DNA of 46,088 nucleotides from Candidatus Vecturithrix granuli (lineage in GTDB: Bacteria; Moduliflexota; Moduliflexia; Moduliflexales; Moduliflexaceae): positions 297,044-343,131 of the forward strand of contig DF820471.1 of the NCBI GenBank assembly GCA_000739535.1, read 5' to 3'. Under the pieces are notes generated by a model. It saw only the letters and a program-made list of their open reading frames with translations. It did no database searches and was not told the origin of the DNA. Position 1 is the first letter of the stretch. Each line of letters opens with the position of its first letter. Below are positions 32,650 through 41,139 of this stretch, in pieces. A program made the translations under genes and the position numbers.

Positions 32650-34181
32650 AGAATCCCTCCTTGTTTCAAATCATAGAGTTTTGCAAAGTCTGACTGTAAA
32701 TGGATGTAAAGATCTTTATAGATGGCAAACATTTCCTGATAGCCTTGAACATGTTGAGGGCGCGGTTCATAGATTGTTCGTATTTTGATAAACTGCCTTA
32801 TCGTTTGCACAAGATCAGGGAAAAGCCCAATCCCATGACCTGCTAACACGATATCGCCAAAAGGCGCGCCAATGGCGGTTTCAGGAATTAGGATTGGACT
32901 ATTCGTGACGTCGGCTTTGATCTGATTCCATACCGCGCTTTTTGCGCCGCCTCCCACAGAGCGAATTTCCGTGACCGTCATGCCCCCTTCAGTGAACACG
33001 TCTAAGTTATGCTTCAGGCCAAAGGCTGTGCCTTCGAACAGGGACTTGATCAGATGCGCCCGGGTGGTATCAACGGATAATCCAAAGAACACTCCTCTGG
33101 CTTTATTATCCCAGATTGGCGACCGTTCTCCTGCCAGATAGGGCAGAAAAATGATCCCCGACGGGCCATCGGCAAGTTTTTCAACTTCGCGATTCATGAC
33201 CTCGTAAGGATCAATTCCAAAAAGAGCCGCGGCATTTTGTTCTGCCAATCCTAATTGATTCTTGAACCATTTCAAACTTGCGCCAGTTGAACTCATGGGG
33301 CCAATCAAGAGAAACGTATCTTGAACTGAATGCGGAAAAAAGGTCAGACGGGCGTCTGTGATGGGATGCGTCAGGGCAGCCATAATCACGGTTGAAGTAC
33401 CGGTCATTTCACAGGTTGTTCCGTCACGGATGGCCCCGGCTTCAAGGGCGGCGGCGGTTGCATCTACCATACCTGCAATGACAGGCGTACCAGCTTTTAG
33501 TTCGGTTTCTTTGGCGGCTGTTTGAGTCACTTCCCCAATCACGGCCGAACACTCGGAAACCGGAGGAAACACATCGAGCGGGAGTTCCAATGATGCAAAC
33601 AGATTCTCAGCCCATTGCCCTGTCTGAATATCATACAACAGGGTTAATCCGGCCTGCGAGCGATCAAAGGTATATTGGTCGGTCAGCTTGAGCACAATAT
33701 ACCCATTCGCTTGCAATACTTTGTATGTTTTCGCGTAGAGATCAGGTTTCTTTTGCTTTAACCACAGGAGTTCCGGCAGAACATAATAGGAGTTGATCGC
33801 ATTGCCTGTGGTGTGAAAGATCAGTTCCTCCCCGATGGTTTCGCGCAGAAAGGCGCAAGCGTCATCGGCGCGCTGATCCATCCAAATCAGAGCAGGATGC
33901 ACCGGAAGTCCCTTTCTGTCAACGGCAAGCATGGTCGGTCCTTGCGAACTAACGGCGATCGCAGCAATATCGCTGCTCTGAATGCGCGTTTTTTCCAGGA
34001 TTTCCCGGATTGTCAGCACCACCGCCTGCCACCAATCGTCCGGCGCCTGTTCAGCCGCATTTTGATAGGGATAATAGGTGTCATACTCCGCGCTGGCCTG
34101 GTCGATCAATAGGCCTTCATCTGAAAAAATCGCAGACTTTACGGCAGTTGTGCCGACATCAATTCCTAACAAATACGGCAT
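32631..34181 (-). CDS. FGGY-family carbohydrate kinase, xylulokinase-like
   Basis: A 516-residue FGGY kinase: LLGIDVGTTAVKSAIFSDEG at the start; LIWMDQRADD (about 97); VIAGMVDATAAALEAG (about 234) with the catalytic-base Asp; GTSTVIMA (about 262); LPYLAGERSPIWDNKARGVF (about 349) and IRSVGGGAKSAVWNQIKADV (about 404). The ERSPIWD motif is common in xylulokinases. Compared with the neighbour at 31099 it is a clear paralog, not a recent copy. CAGGAG precedes ATG 34181. It is the first kinase of the pair and follows a hairpin at 34329. Confidence 0.9.
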   Translation of the reverse strand: MPYLLGIDVGTTAVKSAIFSDEGLLIDQASAEYDTYYPYQNAAEQAPDDWWQAVVLTIREILEKTRIQSSDIAAIAVSSQGPTMLAVDRKGLPVHPALIWMDQRADDACAFLRETIGEELIFHTTGNAINSYYVLPELLWLKQKKPDLYAKTYKVLQANGYIVLKLTDQYTFDRSQAGLTLLYDIQTGQWAENLFASLELPLDVFPPVSECSAVIGEVTQTAAKETELKAGTPVIAGMVDATAAALEAGAIRDGTTCEMTGTSTVIMAALTHPITDARLTFFPHSVQDTFLLIGPMSSTGASLKWFKNQLGLAEQNAAALFGIDPYEVMNREVEKLADGPSGIIFLPYLAGERSPIWDNKARGVFFGLSVDTTRAHLIKSLFEGTAFGLKHNLDVFTEGGMTVTEIRSVGGGAKSAVWNQIKADVTNSPILIPETAIGAPFGDIVLAGHGIGLFPDLVQTIRQFIKIRTIYEPRPQHVQGYQEMFAIYKDLYIHLQSDFAKLYDLKQGGILCRDMC

Positions 34182-34328
34182 GGTGGTTCTCCTGTGAAAC
34201 TACAAGGATGACTCATAAGCAAGGATTTATTATTCCTGGTGATGTGAAATCCTTATAGTTTCATGGTGACGGGTGAACGCCCGCTCATGTTCACTCCTAT
34301 GTCAATGAAATTTTCATTCGTGCGTGTA

Positions 34329-34361
34329 AGAAACCGGGTTTTTGGGAAAAACCCGGTTTCT
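34329..34361. terminator. AGAAACCGGGTTTTT hairpin repeat, copy 1
   Basis: Perfect 15-bp stem with GGG loop between AraM and the kinase pair. The same sequence type recurs at 35986-36019. As a bidirectional hairpin with A/T ends it could act as terminator or processing site, giving different levels along the operon. Confidence 0.65.
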
Positions 34362-34445
34362 ATGCCCGACCCCCTATGAAAATATCCGTACCGTGGACAG
34401 GGCTGTCCGGGGTACGATCTGTAAAATAACTGCCAATTGTCAATC

Positions 34446-35798
34446 TCAATATTCACTCACAACTTCATCCGTAATTTCTTCAAGCCAGCCAAGCGTATCG
34501 GCCGCGTGCAGCACCGTGTATTTGCTGCGGACTTCTTTAGCATTCAGCAGGGTTTCCCGTAATAATGGGCGATCAACCTCAATCTCTTGCGGCAGAATAC
34601 TGGCGCCGACCGATTGTTGAATGTCAAATACCCTCTGAAATGTCGGTGTGATGGCCTGAAGCCCCTTGATTTCTTGCCAGGCGGCTTGCAACTTTTCAAT
34701 CTGCCACTGCTGCTCTTCCCAGGAGAGATAGATCGAACGGGCGACTTCAACCACACCTTCGGCCGCTCTTCCGAGATTGCGGCGAATCGTGGCTTCTATG
34801 TCTTCCAAAGAGTGTTTCCGCGCGCGGACCGCTGCCAGATTAATATCAAAAGGATTTCTGGCAAAGAATTTTTCATAGAACTTAGACATCACGCCGGTCG
34901 CAACGCCCACTTTTGTGCCGTGCAGGTGCGGGGTTTTCTGTTCCAAAAAGGCTTTCATCTCCCAATAGTGCGAGAGGCTGTGTTCCGAACCGGAAGCCGG
35001 GCGAGAATTACCAACCACAAGCATAGCTATGCCCGAAAGGATTAATCCTTCCATCAGACGCGCCATAATCTCAGGCTCGCCCTGTTTGATTCCGGCGATC
35101 TGCTCAACACACATTCTGACCACGCCGTCAATCAGTTCGGCAAAGTAGTCACAATAGTACTCGCCGGTGATGATCTGACTCAATTTCCAATCAACTCTGG
35201 AAGTCAATTTTCCCAGCATATCGCTGAAGCCGGATGCGGTGAGTTCGTAGGGCGCCCGGCAGAATACATCTACATCCGCAATAATCGCATGAGGATGGGT
35301 TGAAATGATCGTCTTTTTAAATCCGTCTTGCAGCATTGGCGCGCCTGATGAGGCATAGCCATCCATGGAGGCTGCCGTTGGCACAGAGACAAACGGGATG
35401 CCAGTGCGGGAACTGATATAACGGATCAAATCCGTGAGGCTGCCTGAACCGACGACCAGAAGAAACGATGTATCAGCCTCCAGATCGAGCATCACTTTCC
35501 CGATAGCGTATTCATCCGGTTTCACCAGTTCGCGGGTGGGAAACAGCGAGAGCTTGGGAAGATAAGTTCCATTGTGCAGTTTTTCCATCACCTGCTCTCC
35601 GGCGGCCTGGTAGGTGTTCAGATCCGCAATCACCACGCATTTTTTGCCCAGATTCAGGCGGCGCAGAACGTCCTCAAGATCCTCAAGTGCCCCCTGCCTG
35701 ACAACAACTTCTTGAATGGGAACGGCATGTTTTTTGCCGCATACACACATAAACTCTTGATGAACAAGTCGTCCATCAACAAATTTGAAATGTTCCAT
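34446..35798 (-). CDS. AraM-like sn-glycerol-1-phosphate dehydrogenase
   Basis: A 450-residue member of the glycerol dehydrogenase superfamily. The NAD loop VVGSGSLTDLIRYIS lies at about 116-130, followed by PFVSVPTAASMDGYASSGAP (about 136-155), diagnostic of the AraM/EgsA branch. Metal ligands appear as Asp in SGFSDMLGKLT, His in ASGSEHSLSHYWE (about 268) and His in HLHGTKVGVATG (about 291). The enzyme would reduce dihydroxyacetone phosphate to sn-glycerol-1-phosphate. It is longer than AraM of Bacillus (about 390-400) because of its N- and C-terminal parts. An HAD-IIA phosphatase lies upstream, as AraL precedes AraM in the Bacillus ara operon. Confidence 0.88.
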   Translation of the reverse strand: MEHFKFVDGRLVHQEFMCVCGKKHAVPIQEVVVRQGALEDLEDVLRRLNLGKKCVVIADLNTYQAAGEQVMEKLHNGTYLPKLSLFPTRELVKPDEYAIGKVMLDLEADTSFLLVVGSGSLTDLIRYISSRTGIPFVSVPTAASMDGYASSGAPMLQDGFKKTIISTHPHAIIADVDVFCRAPYELTASGFSDMLGKLTSRVDWKLSQIITGEYYCDYFAELIDGVVRMCVEQIAGIKQGEPEIMARLMEGLILSGIAMLVVGNSRPASGSEHSLSHYWEMKAFLEQKTPHLHGTKVGVATGVMSKFYEKFFARNPFDINLAAVRARKHSLEDIEATIRRNLGRAAEGVVEVARSIYLSWEEQQWQIEKLQAAWQEIKGLQAITPTFQRVFDIQQSVGASILPQEIEVDRPLLRETLLNAKEVRSKYTVLHAADTLGWLEEITDEVVSEY

Positions 35799-35827
35799 AA
35801 TGTTTGTTTCGGCAGTGGTTAAATATG

Positions 35828-35888
35828 CGTTCCCTGAGCGAAGTCGAAGGGAACGGTGAGCGGCTCGTTTCGACTTCGCTCAACGAGC
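35828..35888. repeat. GAGCGAAGTCGAAGG repeat, copy 1
   Basis: GTTCCCTGAGCGAAGTCGAA is answered by TTCGACTTCGCTCAACGAGC, with an inner CCCT/AGGG pairing. Copies occur at 39173-39230 (diverged) and 43039-43102. It lies just upstream of the AraM start. Confidence 0.8.
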
Positions 35889-35985
35889 AAGTATCGCTTA
35901 CTATTTAACCACTACCTTTGTTTCCTTTAGGTTCTGAGGTTAAGTTCAGTCAATATTATGAAATTTTGCCAGTTTTAACCGGTCA

Positions 35986-36019
35986 AGAAACCGGGTTTTT
36001 TCGGAAAAACCCGGTTTCT
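35986..36019. terminator. AGAAACCGGGTTTTT hairpin repeat, copy 2
   Basis: Arms AGAAACCGGGTTTTT and AAAAACCCGGTTTCT with a 4-base loop, 15 bp past the stop of the HAD phosphatase on the minus strand. Confidence 0.65.
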
Positions 36020-36033
36020 GATGTACAAAGAAA

Positions 36034-36825
36034 TTATTCAAAATACGCGCTGATGTCGCCAATTGTGTTCAAAACAAAATCCGCTGCGCCGTTCCAGGCG
36101 TCATACATCTCTCGCGTGGTTTCACCGCTCAAGACCAGGATGGACACGATGCCGGCGTTGATGCCGGTTTGAATATCCGTATATAAACGATCTCCGACAA
36201 TGGCGACTTCGTCACGGTGATACGGGTAGAGTTCGAATAATGCATCAATAATCGGCTGATAGGGTTTTCCGATAATCACATCCGGCCGTCGCTCCGTGCT
36301 GGTTGCAATCAGTTCGATCATTGCGCCCGTATCAGGAATCGGGCCGTTTTCTGTCGGGCAATTAATGTCCGGATGAGTCGCAATATAGGTTTTGCCTTTT
36401 CGAATCCAATAGCACGCATTTTGCAGTTTTTGATAGGTGAGGGTTTTATCAAACCCAAGCAGCACAATATCCGGCTCATCCTGCACAAGATTGATGTCCG
36501 CCTCTTGTAATTCATCTTCCATAAAAGGCGTGCCCAGAACATAAATCCTGGCGTCAGCATAGTGCTTTTTCAGGTAAATAATGGTGGCGGTGGTGGAAGA
36601 AAACACATCCGCTGGGGTGGTCGCAAACCCCATCCCGCTGATTTTCTCAGCATAATAGCGTCGGCTTGCTGATGAATTATTGGTCAAAAAAAGATATTGT
36701 TTGCCCCGCTCTTTCAGGGAATTCATGAAGGACTGGGACCAGGGAAACAAATTCGGCCCCAGATAGAATGTGCCATCAAGATCGATCAGGAATAATTTGA
36801 CGTTTTGTAAACTCTTCGTAGTCAT
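36034..36825 (-). CDS. HAD-IIA sugar-phosphate phosphatase, AraL/NagD-like
   Basis: A 263-residue HAD hydrolase with motif I FLIDLDGTFYLG (nucleophile and acid Asp, about 12-23), motif II LFLTNNSS (about 46), motif III Lys in VIIGKPYQP (about 186) and motif IV VAIVGDRLYTDIQTGINAGI (about 210-229). The IIA cap carries IYVLGTPFMEDEL and DIVLLGFDKTLTY. Relatives (NagD, AraL, glycerol-phosphate or nitrophenyl phosphatases) dephosphorylate small sugar and polyol phosphates. Its stop is 200 bp upstream of AraM in the same direction. Its start lies 28 bp after the big HTH gene, across a perfect palindrome. Confidence 0.9.
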   Translation of the reverse strand: MTTKSLQNVKLFLIDLDGTFYLGPNLFPWSQSFMNSLKERGKQYLFLTNNSSASRRYYAEKISGMGFATTPADVFSSTTATIIYLKKHYADARIYVLGTPFMEDELQEADINLVQDEPDIVLLGFDKTLTYQKLQNACYWIRKGKTYIATHPDINCPTENGPIPDTGAMIELIATSTERRPDVIIGKPYQPIIDALFELYPYHRDEVAIVGDRLYTDIQTGINAGIVSILVLSGETTREMYDAWNGAADFVLNTIGDISAYFE

Positions 36826-36835
36826 TTCACCTAAG

Positions 36836-36870
36836 TTAACAATTGATAATTGTCAATTATCAATTGTTAA
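36836..36870. repeat. Perfect 35-bp palindrome, overlapping the regulator stop codon
   Basis: TTAACAATTGATAATTG, a single T, then CAATTATCAATTGTTAA: 17-bp arms with perfect complementarity. The stop of the minus-strand regulator gene (36853-36855) lies at the centre, so the last residues (LTIDN) are encoded by one arm. It could form a hairpin that ends or splits the regulator-phosphatase transcript. Confidence 0.85.
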
Positions 36871-39099
36871 TTCCTCAAGCCATGTGATCAAATTGGCAGA
36901 ATCTTTGAATTGCGGCGGGCATGTCGCCAAAAGATTCCGGTCAATGTATGCCATTAATTTTTCCGCTAATTGCTTGTCATGCAGGATAATTCCGCCGCAA
37001 TCTCCAGCCATGACGGTTTTTTCCAGAATCACCCATTCGCCGTTCATCACTTCCACGTTCACCGGGCCGATCTCCGGTTGTTGAATAAGTTCTACGGTCA
37101 TCTTGCCCGGGTATTTCAGCAGCAGATCGTGAAGATAGCGGAAATGCTGCCTGATCCATTCCCGGTGAAAGGTGTATGTCTTATATTGTCCGGTCTCCCA
37201 GTACTCCTCACAGACATTTTGGGGAATAATCAGACGAATACGGGTAATATCCTGTAATAACGCCTGAAAGAGAATTTGGCGGGTTCGCATGGAACTACGC
37301 GGATCCCAGGGCGCAATATCCGGCGGAATCGTCATCAATGGGAGATGATGACTCAGCATAAAAATTTCTTGCGCCACTTGTTCATGGGTATAGACTTCTC
37401 GAATAAAGGCTTCCGTATCCAGGTAACTCGCCTGGTCAATTAATTCGCACATAAAGGGACAGAGATGCTGTTCTGCAACATTCGCATCTAATAACGCTTT
37501 CAACGGTTCTGCGACCAGAAAGTCAACCACATTCTGCCGGCCGTTTTCATTATCGGTGCGCCACCGGGGATCAATAGCTTTCCAGCGAGCATGAAATTCG
37601 TGGCGGAGTTGATAGACCACATCCGGATGATCAGTCCAGGCTCTGACAAGCAGATCGTCGCGTTTAAACGGCGGTTCATACTGAGCGCCCGGGGGATCAA
37701 ACGACAAAAAGGCCGTGTCGCCGCTGACGGTCATCCGAATAAGATATTCCTGGTCAGCCAGCGCAAAATGAAAATTCGGATTGCGTTTCAGAGCACGCAA
37801 CATTCCGATAATTTGTTTTTTCAGCAATTCCGCTTCAAGAACATTGCTCTGACTAGTCAGACTGGTCAGAGCAAGATTTCTGAAAATTTGTTGAAATTCC
37901 TTTTTCAAAAATCCCCGTTCATGAATCGAGCGATCTTTTCCGCTTTCAATGCGCTTTTCCAGAACCAGCACGCGCTCCTGATGCTGAGTGACAAAGGTTT
38001 CAATCATTTCATCGGAGACCCCTGAAACCTCCAGCAGCAAGCGAATAAGCTCTACGGGACGGTAGCGGCCGGAAAAGGATGATTTGATTAACAGTTCTTC
38101 GGTTTTGAGATTGCACTTTTCAACATCAATCAGTTTTTGAAGCCCTGGAGTGACAGAAAATTTGCCCGGTGAGGCATTGGTTTGCACGAGCGGTTTGCGG
38201 ATGTCCTGAGGGCCTAATAAGTATTCGAGATACTGGATCACTATCGCCAGTTCTGCCGCTTGACCGGGTTGAGCCGCATCTACCAGCACAGTCCGTATCC
38301 AGTAACGATTATCTAATACCGGCCGCGCTTCGATAAACCCCACATCCTCAATGACAAGATATTCGGATAAATGCTGGCCATAGGGAATCTCATACAAAAA
38401 ACAATTCGACGTGCCGATGTATTGCACCAAAAAGTCTAAAATGACTGTGATTTCTTTGGCAATATCTCCGGCCCAGAGATGCAGAATTTGAAAAGGAGAG
38501 TCCACCCAGAGAAAACTCCGCAAGATATCGCGCAATTCTTCGCGGTCACGATTGAAATTGTCCTCCAATAAATCATGATGAAACCAGGTAATGAAAATTC
38601 TTCGGCCCTTGCATGAGCTTTTTTGAGCTTTTTTGAGCAGTTTAATTGCGTTGACAATAAAGGCATGATGATCGCCCTCAACAAAATCAGCGTGCAAGCG
38701 ATTACTTTCTAAATCCTCCGGCTGCGCTTTCTGGTCTTTGAGGACAAGTCCTCTGGTTTGCACCCCGTGTTTCAGTCGCTCAAAGAGATTTCCTTCTTCT
38801 TTAAATTCATCAATTAAAGAGGCTAACAGGCCGCTCCTTTCTTCCTGATAGTTCAAATGCTGGCGATTATACACGTCAATGAGACGTTGTACGTCGAGTT
38901 CAGACACATTGAACTGTCGAAGCGCATCGGTGAGTTTCAAAAGTGTTTTGTGGGCCGGAGGTTTGCGATTCGATTGTTTCAGGCTGCTCAAATAGCTTGA
39001 GGTAATATGCGCTTCCTGCGCAAGTTCTTTGAGGCTGAACACCTTTTCTTGTTTGGCGTGTTCGATGATTTCACTCAACACGCGCGCGAATTCACTCAT
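36853..39099 (-). CDS. Giant XRE-type HTH protein with unknown sensory region
   Basis: A 748-residue protein. Residues about 1-70 form a Cro/CI-type HTH (FSLKELAQEAHITSSYLSSL, about 20-39). The remaining ~650 residues match no family I recognise. A mixed alpha/beta region at about 130-320 contains RRIFITWFHHDLLEDNF and HLSEYLVIEDVGFIEARPVL. A second region at about 440-540 contains EYLIRMTVSGDTAFLSFDPP and LRHEFHARWKAIDPRW. The last quarter has IRLIIPQNVCEEYWETGQYK and VELIQQPEIGPVNVEVMNGE. No kinase, GGDEF, periplasmic-binding or nuclease motifs are visible and no membrane segment. It heads the minus-strand cluster and is divergent from the sugar transporter. A sugar-phosphate-sensing regulator is plausible. 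Confidence 0.75.
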   Translation of the reverse strand: MSEFARVLSEIIEHAKQEKVFSLKELAQEAHITSSYLSSLKQSNRKPPAHKTLLKLTDALRQFNVSELDVQRLIDVYNRQHLNYQEERSGLLASLIDEFKEEGNLFERLKHGVQTRGLVLKDQKAQPEDLESNRLHADFVEGDHHAFIVNAIKLLKKAQKSSCKGRRIFITWFHHDLLEDNFNRDREELRDILRSFLWVDSPFQILHLWAGDIAKEITVILDFLVQYIGTSNCFLYEIPYGQHLSEYLVIEDVGFIEARPVLDNRYWIRTVLVDAAQPGQAAELAIVIQYLEYLLGPQDIRKPLVQTNASPGKFSVTPGLQKLIDVEKCNLKTEELLIKSSFSGRYRPVELIRLLLEVSGVSDEMIETFVTQHQERVLVLEKRIESGKDRSIHERGFLKKEFQQIFRNLALTSLTSQSNVLEAELLKKQIIGMLRALKRNPNFHFALADQEYLIRMTVSGDTAFLSFDPPGAQYEPPFKRDDLLVRAWTDHPDVVYQLRHEFHARWKAIDPRWRTDNENGRQNVVDFLVAEPLKALLDANVAEQHLCPFMCELIDQASYLDTEAFIREVYTHEQVAQEIFMLSHHLPLMTIPPDIAPWDPRSSMRTRQILFQALLQDITRIRLIIPQNVCEEYWETGQYKTYTFHREWIRQHFRYLHDLLLKYPGKMTVELIQQPEIGPVNVEVMNGEWVILEKTVMAGDCGGIILHDKQLAEKLMAYIDRNLLATCPPQFKDSANLITWLEELTIDN

Positions 39100-39703
39100 G
39101 CAACCATCCTGTCCTCAGGCAAACAGCGGCAAAGCCGTCAATTCGAGGAATATAGGCATCCTGAATCATGCGTGTCTTGACTTCGCTCGACAACCGCCCG
39201 GTCACTGAGCGGAGTCGAAGTGACATGACACAACTGATTTAGGATCGCTATAGGTTATCAATGACTCAGAATCGGATTATTTGAGAGAAGTTAAAGAATG
39301 ATCTCTCTTAAATTGTCAAGTTAAAAAATACGTATTAACAATATTTCAATATAAAAAAAATCAAAAAAATAGTGTATAAATTATTAATTAATTAAATAAA
39401 ATAAAATATGATAATATTTTTTTTAATACACTTTTATATTGATAAAAATTTTTACGAAAAATATCTTTTGGCGATATATAATTTTTTAATATTAAAACTT
39501 GACAAAAGAGAAAGTTGCCATGTATGCCTGCCGTTAATCTCAATTGAGAGGTCCATTATTTAAGAAAAAAGGGGGGATGCCTGGGAGATATTGTCGTGTC
39601 AGCATTTACTGAAGTACCTGCTTAAGTGGTGGAAAAGAAGAGGAATTTTGTGAATCGAAATTCCATAATAGAGATTGTCGAAGGTAATTAGAGGAGGGCT
39701 CTT
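39100..39703. other. Divergent intergenic region, very A+T-rich
   Basis: It separates the HTH gene from the transporter operon. It holds a diverged GAGCGAAGTCGAAG repeat (39173-39230), then about 200 bp of near-pure A/T (39300-39500) with the dyad CAATATAAAA...TTTTATATTG and AGTGTAT...ATACACT. TTGACA at 39499-39504 with a TATGCC-like -10 some 18 bp on could start the transporter transcript. A/T-rich upstream DNA is expected of UP elements or nucleoid-protein binding. No gene is seen. Confidence 0.6.
39173..39230. repeat. GAGCGAAGTCGAAGG repeat, diverged copy
   Basis: TTGACTTCGCTCGACAACCG pairs with GTCACTGAGCGGAGTCGAAG in inverted orientation. The same repeat family as 35828-35888 and 43039-43102, here in the opposite arm order. 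Confidence 0.65.
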
Positions 39704-41059
39704 ATGTTGAAAAAGTTCACGTGCTTAGTATTGTCAGTGTTGTTTTTGGTAGTGATTCTGGGGACTGTGCCTGTATCCGCAGCGTTTGATTGGAAGGCTC
39801 ACAGCGGCACAGAAATTAAGCTGTTGCTCAATAAGCATCCGTATGCCGATGCCTTATTGGCGCATTTGAATGAATTCACGGAACTCACCGGCATTACGGT
39901 GACGTATGATGTGTTTCCTGAAGACGAATATTTCGATAAAGTGACCGTGTCGCTTTCCAGTAAATCGCCGGAATATTCCGCTTTCATGACGGGCGCATAC
40001 CAGGTGTGGCAATATGCTCCTCCAGGATTCATGGAAGATCTGCGACCCTATATGGATGATCCTGAAAAGACGAATCCGGAATGGGATGAGGCTGACATTT
40101 ATGAAAACTTGCTGTCTTCGTTAGCCTGGAGCTTGAAGCCCGGCGATCCACTTGGCGCAGAGGGCGCAAAACAGTGGGCATTGCCCTGGGGCTTTGAAAC
40201 CAATACCTTGATTTATCGCAAAGATATTTTCGATAAACATGGATTGGTTCCGCCGAAAGATCTGCCTGAACTGATTGAACTCTGTAAAAAACTCAAGGAA
40301 TTGGAACCCGATATGTATCCTATTGCTGTGCGTGGGACACGTTCCTGGGCGACCATCCATCCAGGATTCCTGTCGTGTTATAATGGTTATGGCCTCAAAG
40401 ATTATGACCCCTTCCCCAAACCGGCGATGAATTCTCCGAAAGCCGTTGAGATGACAAAGCTGTGGGTAGATATGGTCAAAAATTACGGCCCCAAAGCCTG
40501 GACATCCTATATCTGGTACGAAGTAGGAAATGACCTGGGACAGGGACGCGCCTGCATGATTTACGACGCTGACATCCTGGGATACTTCCAGAATCAGACG
40601 GATGCTTCTCCGGTTTCAGGAAAACTGGCATGGGCCCCTGGCCCTGGCGAACCTGGCGCAGCTCCGGCTCCGAATATGTGGATCTGGTCGCTGAGTATGA
40701 ATGCCAATTCGGAAACCAAAGATGCAGCCTGGTATTTCTTGCAATGGGCCACTGGCAAAGACTTCTTGTTAAAAGCGGTGCGCGGCAATTTCTCCTTAGT
40801 TGACCCTGTCCGGAAGTCTGTGTGGGCCGATCCTGAGTTCCAGAAGAAACTCGAGGATTTTACCGATTATTATAAGACATTCCAGACAATTATTGCTAAT
40901 TGCAAAGTCTATTTCACTCCGCAACCCCTCTTCTTCGAGACAACAACAGAGTGGGCGGCAACCCTGCACGAGATCTACAACGGAAAAGACGCACAACAGG
41001 CTCTTGATGAATTGGTAAAACGCCTGGAAAGTACGCTTCAACGCGCAGGGTATAAATAA
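39704..41059 (+). CDS. ABC sugar transporter solute-binding protein (family 1)
   Basis: A 451-residue secreted protein with signal peptide (MLKKFTCLVLSVLFLVVILG, cleavage near ASA-like VSA at residue 26). It follows the family-1 binding protein plan: ITVTYDVFPEDEYFDKVTVS (about 62-81), where such proteins fold the N-lobe, then AMNSPKAVEMTKLWVDMVKN and ACMIYDADILGYFQ. GAGGAGG precedes ATG 39704. It is the first gene of a five-gene importer operon. The preferred sugar or polyol is unknown. Confidence 0.9.
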   Translation: MLKKFTCLVLSVLFLVVILGTVPVSAAFDWKAHSGTEIKLLLNKHPYADALLAHLNEFTELTGITVTYDVFPEDEYFDKVTVSLSSKSPEYSAFMTGAYQVWQYAPPGFMEDLRPYMDDPEKTNPEWDEADIYENLLSSLAWSLKPGDPLGAEGAKQWALPWGFETNTLIYRKDIFDKHGLVPPKDLPELIELCKKLKELEPDMYPIAVRGTRSWATIHPGFLSCYNGYGLKDYDPFPKPAMNSPKAVEMTKLWVDMVKNYGPKAWTSYIWYEVGNDLGQGRACMIYDADILGYFQNQTDASPVSGKLAWAPGPGEPGAAPAPNMWIWSLSMNANSETKDAAWYFLQWATGKDFLLKAVRGNFSLVDPVRKSVWADPEFQKKLEDFTDYYKTFQTIIANCKVYFTPQPLFFETTTEWAATLHEIYNGKDAQQALDELVKRLESTLQRAGYK

Positions 41060-41139
41060 GATGAAACGCTCCGGGGGGAGAACCTCTCCTCCCGGAAACC
41101 CCGTGAAATTCCACTTTCTTCCTGGGAAGGATTAGAGTC

